DNA from: Halomonas campaniensis
GTDB taxonomy: Bacteria > Pseudomonadota > Gammaproteobacteria > Pseudomonadales > Halomonadaceae
Direction: 5' to 3'
NCBI RefSeq assembly: GCF_002211105.1
Contig: NZ_JPUA01000049.1
Span: 169,704 to 233,703, forward strand
DNA length: 64,000 nucleotides
Shown: positions 45,248 to 54,058 of the stretch, in pieces
Layout of the letters: every line of letters starts with the position of its first letter
Numbering within the stretch: the stretch's first letter is position 1
Position numbers and translations under genes: made by a program
Notes under the pieces: model-generated
Told to the model about the DNA's origin: nothing
Database searches by the model: none
The model's input: only the letters and a program-made list of their open reading frames with translations

Positions 45248-46077
45248 CCACCGACTGGCTGCAGGAGAATCTGGATAACGAACATTTGGTGCTGATCGAC
45301 GCTAGTATGGCCAATGTCGTTGGCAAGGAGCCGATCGTTTATGACCGTCCGATGTTGATCCCGGGAAGTTTCCGGATCGACCTGGAAGGAGCGCTTTGCG
45401 ATACCGGGGCTTCCCAAGCTCACGCCTTCCCGACGGAAGAGCAGTTCACGGCGGAGGCCCGTAGATTGGGCATCAAGCCCGAGAGCTTGGTGGTGTTGTA
45501 CGACGATCAGGGTATCTACTCGGCACCACGAGCCTGGTGGATTCTGCGGGCTATGGGCCTCAAACAGGTGTTTGTTCTAGATGGCGGCCTGCCGCAGTGG
45601 TTGGCCGAAGGGCGGGACATCGATTCTGCTTCGGTGGCAGATGCGGCCAAGCATGGCAGCGTGGTTGGCAAGCTCGACCACACCTTGGTTCGAGATTCTG
45701 CCTACGTTTTCCAGCATCTGGAGGACGAGCGAGTAACGGTCATCGATGCGCGATCACAGGCACGTTTCCTGGCGCAAGCGCCAGAACCCAGGCCTGGTGT
45801 GCGCGGTGGTCACATCCCCAATTCCCTCAACCTGCCGTTTACAGAGGTGCTGGAGGGTCATCGGTTCAAGCCAGCCAGCCAACTGGCGTCAACGTTTGCC
45901 CACCTCGCTCCCTCCCTTCAGCCCAGCAACGAGCCCCAACTGGTGTTTTCCTGTGGTTCCGGCATCACCGCCTGCATCATCTTACTGGCGGCCGAGCTGG
46001 CCGGGTATACTCAGCTGTCGCTGTATGACGGTTCCTGGGCCGACTGGGGTAGCAGTGAGTCATTGCCGGTGGCGTAG
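45229..46077 (+). CDS. 3-mercaptopyruvate/thiosulfate sulfurtransferase
   Basis: 282 residues, two rhodanese domains (about 5-140 and 160-280). The active loop CGSGITAC in the second domain is the form typical of mercaptopyruvate sulfurtransferases (CGSGVTA) rather than thiosulfate rhodaneses. The inactive first domain holds the YDDQGIYSAPRAWW region. GGAG precedes the ATG. It transfers sulfane sulfur from mercaptopyruvate to cyanide or thiols. Sharing an operon with an amino-acid permease and a C-N hydrolase suggests amino-acid salvage or detoxification. Confidence 0.88.
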   Translation: MPSPLVTTDWLQENLDNEHLVLIDASMANVVGKEPIVYDRPMLIPGSFRIDLEGALCDTGASQAHAFPTEEQFTAEARRLGIKPESLVVLYDDQGIYSAPRAWWILRAMGLKQVFVLDGGLPQWLAEGRDIDSASVADAAKHGSVVGKLDHTLVRDSAYVFQHLEDERVTVIDARSQARFLAQAPEPRPGVRGGHIPNSLNLPFTEVLEGHRFKPASQLASTFAHLAPSLQPSNEPQLVFSCGSGITACIILLAAELAGYTQLSLYDGSWADWGSSESLPVA

Positions 46078-46301
46078 CGGACATCATCTCGCTACAAGAG
46101 GAATTGGCAGTTCCTAACAATCACGGGCACGGCAACGTCTACTCTATTGCGGCTTCGCCCCCATACAAGGTTCCCGCTAAGCTCAGCGCTAGGCGCTTTC
46201 GGGTCGACGTAGTAGCCCTATGTCAGCTACAGAAATCGCTATAACCACTGTGGTCTGGAACATTCTCTCCCAGATTGCGGGTTGGGTATCGCCTGGAGGC
46301 A

Positions 46302-47189
46302 TCACTGAAGCAGTTCGATAAGAAGATCAGCAACGTGTCGAACGACAGGATCCTTCTCATGGCGCAGATGCCATGCCAAGTGCAGGGTAAAGCCGGGTAC
46401 CGGCACCGGGGGCGGTAGAGATATCAGGGCTGTGAAGTCAGCTACGACACGGGAAGGCAGCATGGCGATCATATCGGATCCCTGCAGCAGCGCTGGCACC
46501 ATCTGGAAGTTGGGTACCACCGCACCAACCCGGCGTGAGCTGCCTAGCTTGGTCAGCTCCGCATCCAACGACGTCCGTGTTTCACCGCGCCCGGAGACGA
46601 TGATGTGCGGGTATTTCAGCCAGGTATTCATGTTGAAACCGGCGGCGGCAGGGTGCCCGGCGCGCATGGCGACGACATAGTGTTCAACGAACACTTCTTC
46701 ACGATGCAATTTTTCCTCGACAGATGAGAAAACGGAGATAGCAAGGTCTGTCGAACCGTCGATGAGTGCCTGACGGGCAGCCTCGGCGCCATGCCAGGGC
46801 TGGATCACTATATCGACGCCAGGAGCTGAGCGCTGCAGTTCCTGCTGCAAGGGCGCGGTTACGAACACCGCCGGATAGTCTGCCATGGCGATCCGCACTG
46901 TTTTGCGTATTTCAGCCAGCGGCACCTTGGGTGGATCAACAAGATTCACCACCTCCGCAAGTAGCGATTTCAGCGGCGCACGCAGCGCCTCGGCCTTTGG
47001 CGTTAGGCGCATTGTGCCGCGGCCGCGCTCCAGCAACTCATCACGGAAGAGATAACGGCAGCGTTGCAGTGCGGCGGAGGCGGCAGGCTGTGACATGCCC
47101 AGCTTATCGGCAGCATGGCTGACATGAGCCTCATCCAGAAGCGCATCAAGGACAACGAGCAGGTTGAGATCGAGAGAGCGAAGATTCAT
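46302..47189 (-). CDS. LysR-family transcriptional regulator
   Basis: 295 residues. An N-terminal winged helix-turn-helix (VLDALLDEAHVSHAADKLGMSQPAASAALQRCRYLF, residues 13-47) and a periplasmic-binding-like effector domain follow the usual plan. ATG at 47189. It is divergent from the oxidoreductase-carotenoid oxygenase pair, with a palindrome between them, and is their likely regulator. Confidence 0.9.
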   Translation of the reverse strand: MNLRSLDLNLLVVLDALLDEAHVSHAADKLGMSQPAASAALQRCRYLFRDELLERGRGTMRLTPKAEALRAPLKSLLAEVVNLVDPPKVPLAEIRKTVRIAMADYPAVFVTAPLQQELQRSAPGVDIVIQPWHGAEAARQALIDGSTDLAISVFSSVEEKLHREEVFVEHYVVAMRAGHPAAAGFNMNTWLKYPHIIVSGRGETRTSLDAELTKLGSSRRVGAVVPNFQMVPALLQGSDMIAMLPSRVVADFTALISLPPPVPVPGFTLHLAWHLRHEKDPVVRHVADLLIELLQ

Positions 47190-47195
47190 GAAACA

Positions 47196-47214
47196 AATAA
47201 TAGAACATATTATT
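47196..47214. promoter_or_regulatory. LysR-type palindrome AATAAT-N7-ATTATT
   Basis: A perfect 6-bp dyad with seven bases between (47196-47201 and 47209-47214), starting seven bases before the LysR gene and about 70 before the oxidoreductase. It suits LysR binding for autoregulation and control of the divergent genes. Confidence 0.55.
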
Positions 47215-47283
47215 AATCGATTGGAGTAATTTTGGTCGTGGGTGCATCGTTTCCGTGCAGTTACCTAAAGGAGGCGAAACCCC

Positions 47284-47880
47284 ATGACTAAGACGCTCAT
47301 TCTTCTGTTCCACCCCGATCTTGCGCACTCGAAGGCCAATGCTGCGCTAGCTGCGGCAGCGGCCAAGCTACCCGCCGTGGAGCTCGTCGATATGCAAGCC
47401 ATCTATCCCCATGGCATCGATCTATCCAAAGACGGCGAGCGCGAGGCCCGGCGGCTGCTTGAATGCGACCGTATCGTGCTGCAGTTCCCCATCCAGTGGT
47501 ATTCCACGCCTCCGCTGCTGAAAGCCTGGCAGGATGCCGTGCTGACGAGGATGTTCTACATCGCCTACGAGTCTGAAGGGCGTATGTTGGAAGGCACGCC
47601 GCTCATGGTGGCCGCAACGGCTGGCAACATACCAGACGCCTACCGAACCGGTGGGCGCAATATGTTCACAATGAATGCACTGCTCGCCCCGTTACAGGCC
47701 ACCGCGCATCGCTGTGGTCTGCCGTGGGCCGAGCCTTTTGTTCTTTATCAGGCCGACAAGCTGTCCGCGGAAGCACTTGATGCCGCTACTGTTGAGTATG
47801 CCGCCACACTCAAGCACTGGATCGCAGGTAGTACAGCGCTCTGTGTGCAGGAGCTGGAGTTCAGGAGAGCAGCCCAATGA
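47284..47880 (+). CDS. NAD(P)H-dependent flavin oxidoreductase, KefF/MdaB-like
   Basis: 198 residues with a flavodoxin-like fold: ILLFHPDLAHSKANAAL near the start, a long helix, VLQFPIQWYSTPPLLKAWQDAVLT and a catalytic-site region GRNMFTMNALLAPLQATAHRCG. It reduces quinones with NAD(P)H, protecting against electrophiles. AAGGAGG precedes the ATG. The next gene overlaps by four bases (ATGA). Confidence 0.85.
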   Translation: MTKTLILLFHPDLAHSKANAALAAAAAKLPAVELVDMQAIYPHGIDLSKDGEREARRLLECDRIVLQFPIQWYSTPPLLKAWQDAVLTRMFYIAYESEGRMLEGTPLMVAATAGNIPDAYRTGGRNMFTMNALLAPLQATAHRCGLPWAEPFVLYQADKLSAEALDAATVEYAATLKHWIAGSTALCVQELEFRRAAQ

Positions 47881-49394
47881 ATTACAGCAGACGCGATATC
47901 CTGCGTATGGCCAGCGGCCTCGCGGCAAGCACATTCGCAACCTCCATCCTGAGCTTCGAAGCGTTCGCCAAGAGTAGTGGTGTAGGCAGCCCTGGTTCCG
48001 TCCCGAACTTTCTAGACGGGCATTTTCGGCCCGTTAACAAGGAGACGACGGCCTTTGACTTGTCGGTGCGCGGCGCCATCCCGTCCGCTTTATCAGGGCA
48101 CTACTTCCGCAATGGCCATAACCCGAAGGATGGCATCAATCCCGGCGCCTGGTTCTATGGTTCAGGCATGATCCACGGGCTACGTATTTCGGGCGGACGC
48201 GCTGAGTGGTACCGCAATCGCTGGGTCAAAACCCCGGCGCTGGAAGGGGCGCCGCTGTTTATCGATCATGAGACGATCGACCTTCATGCGAGTGCGGCCG
48301 GTACCAGCGTGATCGCCCATGCGGGGCGCATTTTGGCCCTTCAAGAGGTTAACTTACCCTTTGAGATCACCCCCGAACTGGAAACGATTGGCGCCTACGA
48401 TTTTGGCGGTGCTTTAAAGACTATGATGACGGCCCATCCCAAGATCTGCCCCCGCACAGGCGAGATGCTGTTCTTCGGCAATTCGCCTCTCCCGCCGTAC
48501 TTGACCTACCACGTGGCGGATGCCTCGGGGCGGCTGGTACATAGCGAGGTGATCGAAGGGCCAAACGGTTCTGTCATCCATGACTTCGCCATCACTGAAA
48601 ACTATGTGATTTGGTTCGATCCCAACGTAGCGCTTGATCTACATTCCAACCTTGCCTTTCCCTATACGTGGCAGAGGGAGTATCGCGGCCGGATCGGCGT
48701 TATGTCGCGTGACCGCAGCAAGGGTAGTGTGCAGTGGATCGACGTTGATCCCTATTACATGCTGCACTTCTCCAATGCCTGGGAAGATGCAGATGGTCAC
48801 CTTGTGGTCGAGGGGCCGTTCTTTGACGAAGCCGCTTGGGGGAAAGCCTCAGCCTTTATCAATGGCACCGCGCCGGAGGGAGCCGCACCTGTCAGTGGGG
48901 CGAAGCGCAGCCGGTGGACAATAGATCCGCAGCAGGGAACCGCGCGCGTCGGGCTGCTCGATGATCTTACGATCGAATTCCCCATGATCCACCTCGGCTT
49001 CACCGGGCGGCAAAACCGCTTCGCCTATGCGGTGGTTTTCCCCGACGCGGCGCGCGCCGGTTACGGTATCGTCAAATATGACATGGAGCACGAACGGCGC
49101 TGGGTGCTTGACCTTCCCGCAGGTGTCTATGCAGGAGAGCCCTGCTTCGTTCCCGACCCACAAGGTCACAGTGAAGATGATGGGTGGCTATTAACCTATG
49201 TTACCGATCTGCGTAGCAACGTGGCAGAGCTTTGGATCCTGGACGCAACACAGATCGGCGCTCACCCTGTCGCTGCGATCGAACTACCTGCCTGGGTGCC
49301 CGCCGGTGTGCATGGAACTTGGATTGGCGATAACGAGGTCTTGGTTAGCCCTTTCCAAGCCACAGGCACAAAAAAAGCACCTAAAGGTGCTTGA
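47877..49394 (+). CDS. Tat-exported carotenoid oxygenase family protein, end fused to the ssrA terminator
   Basis: 505 residues. A Tat signal starts the protein (SRRDILRMASGLAASTFATS). Four metal-ligand histidines are visible in HPKICPR, VIHDFAI, MLHFSNAWE and GVHGTW. The fold is the seven-bladed propeller that splits carotenoids, retinoids, stilbenes or lignin fragments with O2. After HGTW it runs on for about 23 residues, and the last codons (TKKAPKGA-stop) are the complementary strand of the ssrA terminator. That suggests the original stop was lost when the block joined ssrA. It overlaps the oxidoreductase by four bases. Confidence 0.85.
   Translation: MNYSRRDILRMASGLAASTFATSILSFEAFAKSSGVGSPGSVPNFLDGHFRPVNKETTAFDLSVRGAIPSALSGHYFRNGHNPKDGINPGAWFYGSGMIHGLRISGGRAEWYRNRWVKTPALEGAPLFIDHETIDLHASAAGTSVIAHAGRILALQEVNLPFEITPELETIGAYDFGGALKTMMTAHPKICPRTGEMLFFGNSPLPPYLTYHVADASGRLVHSEVIEGPNGSVIHDFAITENYVIWFDPNVALDLHSNLAFPYTWQREYRGRIGVMSRDRSKGSVQWIDVDPYYMLHFSNAWEDADGHLVVEGPFFDEAAWGKASAFINGTAPEGAAPVSGAKRSRWTIDPQQGTARVGLLDDLTIEFPMIHLGFTGRQNRFAYAVVFPDAARAGYGIVKYDMEHERRWVLDLPAGVYAGEPCFVPDPQGHSEDDGWLLTYVTDLRSNVAELWILDATQIGAHPVAAIELPAWVPAGVHGTWIGDNEVLVSPFQATGTKKAPKGA
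49368..49392 (-). terminator. Rho-independent terminator of ssrA
   Basis: Stem AAGCACC (49375-49381) and GGTGCTT (49386-49392), loop TAAA, with an A run on the plus strand that is a T run for the minus transcript. It begins 17 bases after the tmRNA 3' end. Confidence 0.9.
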
Positions 49395-49408
49395 TTTGTA
49401 GGGGTGTC

Positions 49409-49788
49409 TGGTGGAGGCGGCGGGAATTGAACCCGCGTCCGCCAGCACGCGCCTATTGGCTCTACATGCTTAGATTTCGTCATTTGATTTAACGCAACTG
49501 ACTCCGACGATCAGGATTCAGCCACGCGAGTCTTCTAAAGTTTAGCGCTTGGCGAGAAGACACCACCAAACGCGATCCTATCAGCTTTAGCTCGTATCCC
49601 CTTAGCGATGAATAGGCACATCACCTTGGGGCCAGACAAGAAGCTAACAGTGTTTAAGCTGCTAGCGCGCCTTGAGCGTAGTTTTCGTCATTTGCGACTA
49701 TTTTTCGTGATGTGGGATTTACGAGATACATCACGCTCTCGGCATGCACCGCAAGGGTTGTCACCGGCGTCGAAACCATGTCGCCCCC
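49409..49788 (-). ncRNA. ssrA: tmRNA (transfer-messenger RNA)
   Basis: 380 bases on the minus strand, beginning GGGGGCGACATGG and ending CGCCTCCACCA. The first seven and last seven bases pair (one G-T wobble), forming the tRNA-like acceptor, and GGTTCAATTCC is the T arm. The tag frame runs from the resume codon GCA at 49695 to TAA at 49654 and reads ANDENYAQGALAA. It rescues stalled ribosomes with SmpB, whose gene lies just upstream in the same direction. Confidence 0.96.
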
Positions 49789-49833
49789 TTATTTCAGGTG
49801 AGCATTCTAACGTGCTCACACCTGATTGACCAG

Positions 49834-50325
49834 TTATGCCTTGTTATGTTCCCGCATAATTCGACCTTTTTGGCGGCTCCAGTCGCGATCTTTTTCGGTC
49901 GCGCGTTTGTCATGCAGCTGTTTACCGGTCACGAGCGCCAGCTCACACTTCACCTTATTGCGCTTCCAGTAGAGCTTAAGGGGCACGCAGGTGTGGCCCT
50001 TGTCTTGGGTGATCGAAAAGATTTTGGCGATCTCTTTGCGATGCAGCAGCAGTTTGCGGGTGCGCGTCGGGTCGGCAATCTCGTGGGTGCTCGCGGTATT
50101 CAGCGGCATGATATGACTACCCAGCAGAAACGCTTCGCCGTTACGAACCAGAATATAGGTATCGGTGAGCTGAGCCTTACCGGCGCGCAGGCTCTTCACT
50201 TCCCAGCCTGCCAGCGCTAGCCCTGCCTCGAAGGTTTCATCGATATGGTACTCAAACCGTGCCTTCTTGTTTTGGGCAATAACGCTGCTACCGGGGCCCT
50301 TACTGTTACCTTTCTTAGTGGCCAT
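49834..50325 (-). CDS. smpB: SsrA-binding protein SmpB
   Basis: 163 residues. NKKARFEYHIDETFEAGLALAGWEVKSLRAGKAQL and the ending KGRIMREHNK are the SmpB landmarks; the C-terminal tail reads the empty mRNA channel. It lies 45 bases upstream of ssrA on the same strand, and the two act together in trans-translation. The ORF ends 45 bases before the tmRNA 5' end. Confidence 0.97.
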   Translation of the reverse strand: MATKKGNSKGPGSSVIAQNKKARFEYHIDETFEAGLALAGWEVKSLRAGKAQLTDTYILVRNGEAFLLGSHIMPLNTASTHEIADPTRTRKLLLHRKEIAKIFSITQDKGHTCVPLKLYWKRNKVKCELALVTGKQLHDKRATEKDRDWSRQKGRIMREHNKA

Positions 50326-50450
50326 GGAACCTCATAATTAATCTGTCAGTGGCTTCCCCTTCGTTATTTGGGGAGGCGTGATACCATTTAGGGTCTGAAA
50401 AATGTTTCCCATGATACGCTTTGGGCACTGTGAAGTCAGCGGAGAGGTCA

Positions 50451-50885
50451 ATGCCAACCGTCAATCGTTCCGCCTTAGTGCGGCACACCCCCCAGAAAAT
50501 GTTCGACCTGGTCAACGACTTCGAGCGCTACCCGGAGTTTTTGCCAGGTTGCCGTCAGGCGCGTCTGCTTGAGCATGATGATGTGCATCTGATCGGCGAA
50601 ATGACCCTAGGCCGCGCCGGTGTCGAGCAAACCATTACCACGCGCAACGAACTTTTTGCGCCCGAGCGTATTGAGCTGTCGCTGGTAAAAGGGCCGTTTA
50701 AGCGGCTTAAAGGTCGCTGGCTATTTATCCCCATGGGGGAAGACGCCTGCAAAGTCAGCCTGGAGATGGAGTTCGAATTCGCCAATCGGTTGCTCGGCAT
50801 GGCGTTCGGAAAACTCTTTCAGCAAATCGCTGGCCAGCTAGTCGATGCCTTCACCAAGCGCGCAAACGAGCTGTATGGGCGCTGA
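50451..50885 (+). CDS. ratA: RatA-family toxin / START-domain (COQ10-like) protein
   Basis: 144 residues from ATG at 50451 with GGAGAGG upstream. SALVRHTPQKMFDLVNDFERYPEFLPGC is the family opening of the SRPBCC fold shared by RatA and COQ10. RatA was described as binding the 50S subunit and blocking 70S formation; related proteins bind ubiquinone. It overlaps the next gene by 11 bases, the usual ratA-rnfH pair. Confidence 0.9.
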   Translation: MPTVNRSALVRHTPQKMFDLVNDFERYPEFLPGCRQARLLEHDDVHLIGEMTLGRAGVEQTITTRNELFAPERIELSLVKGPFKRLKGRWLFIPMGEDACKVSLEMEFEFANRLLGMAFGKLFQQIAGQLVDAFTKRANELYGR

Positions 50886-51192
50886 AGCGCTAACAGTTGA
50901 GGTGGCCTTTGCGTTGCCTTCCAAGCAGCGCATAGTGGCTCTACGCGTCCCTGAGGGCACTACCGCACGTCAGGCCGTTGCCTTGGCCGATTTGCCAGCG
51001 TTATTCCCCGATCTGCCCAGCGATACCTTTGCTCAGGCGCCGCTGGGCATCTTCGGTAAAGCGCTACGCGAGCCCGATACCCATCTGTTACGCGACGGGG
51101 ATCGAGTCGAAGTCTACCGGCCGTTGGCGATTGACCCCAAGGCCGCTCGATTGGAGCGTGCTAAGCGCCAAGCGAGTGATCCGAAGCGGTAA
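50875..51192 (+). CDS. rnfH: RnfH/RatB family protein
   Basis: 105 residues from ATG at 50875. A small ubiquitin-like beta-grasp fold: VEVAFALPSKQRIVALRVPEGTTARQAV and DGDRVEVYRPLAIDPKAARLERAKR. Paired with ratA as usual, though it is not shown to be a real antitoxin. Confidence 0.88.
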   Translation: MGAEALTVEVAFALPSKQRIVALRVPEGTTARQAVALADLPALFPDLPSDTFAQAPLGIFGKALREPDTHLLRDGDRVEVYRPLAIDPKAARLERAKRQASDPKR

Positions 51193-51203
51193 CCGCTCTA
51201 AAG

Positions 51204-51656
51204 CTATTGAACAGGCTGTATGCCCTCGGGCGGACGCGTCTGGGTGCTCTCTTCAGGGAGCGCATCCATTGGGTCAACGCCTTCCGTTGCAGGGCCCATG
51301 CTGCTCTTGCCTTCAAGCGGCAGGGGTTTGGAGAAATCGCCCTCTTCCTCAATATTCGCTAAGCGCCCTTGAGGGTCAAAGGTGAGGGTGATGCGACGCT
51401 GCTCTACATCGCCATACGCTTTATCTAAACGAAATACATAGTCCCACTGGCTGGCGTCAAAGGGCGCTTCCAGCAATGGCCTGCCCATTACGTAAGTCAC
51501 CTGCTCTTGGGTCATGCCTGGCTGAAGCTGGCTGACCATCTCTTGAGTGACCAGGTTGCCTTGGGGAATATCGCGCTTATACACGCCTACGTAGCTGCAG
51601 CCGCTAATGACGGTAAGGGCAACGGAGAGCGTGATGATTTGAGTCAATTTTTGCAT
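51204..51656 (-). CDS. bamE: Outer membrane assembly factor BamE (SmpA/OmlA)
   Basis: 150 residues. The lipoprotein signal ends in VISGC (Cys 20). The BamE fold follows: GNLVTQEMVSQLQPGMTQEQVTYVMGRPLL, and DYVFRLDKAYGDVEQRRITLTFD. A Pro/Glu-rich tail of about 40 residues extends beyond the core. It is part of the Bam complex that inserts outer membrane proteins, and is divergent from fur as usual. Confidence 0.93.
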   Translation of the reverse strand: MQKLTQIITLSVALTVISGCSYVGVYKRDIPQGNLVTQEMVSQLQPGMTQEQVTYVMGRPLLEAPFDASQWDYVFRLDKAYGDVEQRRITLTFDPQGRLANIEEEGDFSKPLPLEGKSSMGPATEGVDPMDALPEESTQTRPPEGIQPVQ

Positions 51657-51728
51657 TTGGGCCTATTCTTCACTATCGTGGTTTCGGTTGATCATACCCG
51701 ACCTAACCAGTTACTGCGAAGAGCGACC

Positions 51729-52181
51729 ATGGCCGATCAGAACCATGAATTGCGCAAAGCCGGTCTAAAAGTGACCCTGCCGCGCGTCAAGATACTTCAA
51801 ATTCTCGAAAATGTTTCGGGTCAGCACCACCTTAGCGCGGAAGAAGTGTACAAAACACTGATTGATGCGGGCGAAGATGTTGGCTTGGCTACCGTATACC
51901 GCGTATTGACTCAGTTCGAGTCAGCGGGCTTGGTAATTCGTCATAATTTCGACGGAGGCCATGCGGTATTCGAGATGACCCAAGAGGATCACCATGACCA
52001 CATGGTGTGCCTTGAAAGCGGTGAAATCATTGAGTTTGTTGATGAGATCATCGAGCGTCGTCAGCAGGAAATTGCTGAAGAGCACGGCTACGAACTAGTG
52101 GATCACGCCCTGGTACTTTATGTGCGTCCGCGCGGTTCCGACGTAACACGCCAGGACAGTGGGCCGACTAACAAGAAATAG
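51729..52181 (+). CDS. fur: Ferric uptake regulator Fur
   Basis: 150 residues from ATG at 51729. The DNA-binding part is LRKAGLKVTLPRVKILQILE...HLSAEEVYKTL...VGLATVYRVLTQFESAGLV; the metal-binding part has FDGGHAVFEM, HHDHMVCLESGEIIEF. The order bamE-fur is standard. It represses iron-uptake genes with Fe2+. A ribosome site GAAGAG is present. No Fur box was recognised beside it. Confidence 0.96.
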   Translation: MADQNHELRKAGLKVTLPRVKILQILENVSGQHHLSAEEVYKTLIDAGEDVGLATVYRVLTQFESAGLVIRHNFDGGHAVFEMTQEDHHDHMVCLESGEIIEFVDEIIERRQQEIAEEHGYELVDHALVLYVRPRGSDVTRQDSGPTNKK

Positions 52182-52233
52182 CGTCCTAATAGGGCGCCGT
52201 TAGTCGAAAACCGCTAGTCGCTGTTCGAAATGT

Positions 52234-52322
52234 AAGCGCCCCTAATCTGCTGGGTCGAATTCATCGTTAACTGAAACCGTTAATTGAATTCATCCAGTGG
52301 ATCAGGGGCGTTTGTTTTTTTC
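52234..52322 (+). terminator. Long bidirectional terminator between fur and recN
   Basis: CGCCCCT (52237-52243) and AGGGGCG (52304-52310) close a long imperfect hairpin with a GAATTCA / TGAATTC inner pair; a T-rich run follows on the plus strand. It ends fur, and may also end recN transcripts. Confidence 0.7.
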
Positions 52323-52337
52323 AGGCACGCGCATTCG

Positions 52338-54011
52338 TCAGTGTGGCGGGCGCTGACTAGCGTGGAGCATCTCCCGCGCGTGGGCGAGGGTTTGGTCAGA
52401 AAGTTTCACTCCCCCTAGCATACGTGCCAGCTCGCTGATGCGGCCTTGCTCGTCGAGCAGCGCCATTTGCGTCAAAGTGGTGTCGCGCTTCGCCTGTTTC
52501 TCGATATGCAGATGCTGGTGGGCCTGGGCTGCCACTTGCGGCAGGTGAGTCACGGTCATGACCTGGCCGTTTTCGCCCAGTTTGCGCAGTAGTTGGCCAA
52601 CGATCTCTGCAGTGGCCCCCGAGATACCCACATCCACTTCGTCAAACACCAGACTGGGCACCGTTGAGTGCGTCGCCGCGACGACTTGAATGGCGAGACT
52701 AATGCGCGACAATTCGCCGCCGGAAGCGACCTTGGTCAATGGGCGTGCGGGCTGGCCAGGGTTGGCGCTAATCAAAAACTGCACGCGGTCAAGGCCTTCA
52801 GGGGAGGGTGCGTCTTTGGCGGTGACTTCCACTTCAAAACGGGCTTTACCCATGGCTAAAAAGCCCAGTTGCTGCTGCACCTCTTTGCCCAGGCGAAGCG
52901 CGGCTTTCTGACGGCTCTCGGTGAGTTTTTTCGCCTCTTGGCGGTACGCTTCGCGTAACTCGACGACCCGTGCACTGAGTGCCTCCAGGTCGTTGCCACC
53001 CTCTTCGAGCTGAGCGACTTCACGCTGCAGATCCGCATGCAGGGCGTATAGCTCTTCAGGGGCAATGTGATGCTTGCGGGCGATGCGATGGACGTCGGTC
53101 ATGCGCTCTTCCACCCAGGCGAGCCGCTCAGGGTCTAGCTCGGTGGTGCTGGCGAGGCGGTTAAGTTCGCTGGCGGCCTCTTCCACTTGAATGCGCGCAT
53201 CGCTCAGCATGGCAAGCGTGTTGGCTAGGGTGCCCTTGTCACTGCCCGGCAGGGCGCTCAAGTGGGCAAACGCCTGATTCAGTAAAGAGAGCGCGCCGCC
53301 CTCATCGCTGGCGCAGCAGTCGGCGGCAAACTGGGTTTCGCGCAGGGTCTCCTCCGCATGAGCGAGGGTGTGCTGCTCTTCCTCTAACGTGGCTAATTCT
53401 CCCTCCGCTAAACCGAGCTGATCCAGCTCCTCTACCTGGTAGCGCAGCAACTGCCGTTTGGCCTCTACTTCACTGCCTTCTTCACTCAGCTTCTTCAACT
53501 GACGACGGGCGCTGCGCCACTCGCGGAACGTTTCGGCTAATTGAGCGGTGACACCGTTTAAGCCTGCATAATCGTCTAATAGAGCGAGATGGGTCTCTTC
53601 GCGCATCAGCGCGTGATGGGCATGCTGGCCATGAATTTGAATCAGCTGCTCGCCGAGGGATTTTAAGTCAGAGATAGTCGCGGGGTGGCCGTTAATCCAC
53701 GCCTTGGAGCGGCCGTTGGCGGTGACCACGCGGCGCAGCAAGCACTCTTCTGCCGGGAGCTCCCGGGCCGTTAGCCACTCGACGGCGGCGGGCAGGTGCT
53801 GAATATCAAAACGCGCGGAGAGATCGGTGCGCTCGCGGCCGTGGCGTACGCTACCGGCGTCGGCACGCTCGCCCAGGCAGAGCCCAAGGGCGCCTAACAG
53901 GATCGATTTGCCCGCCCCGGTTTCCCCGGTAATTGCGGTCATACCGCCGGTCAAGTCGAGTTCCAGGTGATCGACAATGGCGAAATCTTGAATAGCTAGC
54001 TGAGTAAGCAT
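52338..54011 (-). CDS. recN: DNA repair protein RecN
   Basis: 557 residues. Walker A GETGAGKSI near residue 29, two long coiled-coil regions (about 150-370) around a hinge, and the C-terminal signature region FDEVDVGISGATAEIVGQLL that includes Walker B. An SMC-like ATPase used in double-strand break repair. A LexA-type box lies about 50 bases upstream, so SOS induction is expected. Confidence 0.96.
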   Translation of the reverse strand: MLTQLAIQDFAIVDHLELDLTGGMTAITGETGAGKSILLGALGLCLGERADAGSVRHGRERTDLSARFDIQHLPAAVEWLTARELPAEECLLRRVVTANGRSKAWINGHPATISDLKSLGEQLIQIHGQHAHHALMREETHLALLDDYAGLNGVTAQLAETFREWRSARRQLKKLSEEGSEVEAKRQLLRYQVEELDQLGLAEGELATLEEEQHTLAHAEETLRETQFAADCCASDEGGALSLLNQAFAHLSALPGSDKGTLANTLAMLSDARIQVEEAASELNRLASTTELDPERLAWVEERMTDVHRIARKHHIAPEELYALHADLQREVAQLEEGGNDLEALSARVVELREAYRQEAKKLTESRQKAALRLGKEVQQQLGFLAMGKARFEVEVTAKDAPSPEGLDRVQFLISANPGQPARPLTKVASGGELSRISLAIQVVAATHSTVPSLVFDEVDVGISGATAEIVGQLLRKLGENGQVMTVTHLPQVAAQAHQHLHIEKQAKRDTTLTQMALLDEQGRISELARMLGGVKLSDQTLAHAREMLHASQRPPH

Positions 54012-54058
54012 GGCGCCTCCCGAGGCGGTTCAGCACAGAAGCTGGATACTTATCCAAT

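Noticed and set aside
49409..49450. Prophage or island att site at the ssrA 3' end
   Set aside because: No second copy of the ssrA end and no integrase gene were recognised in the window.
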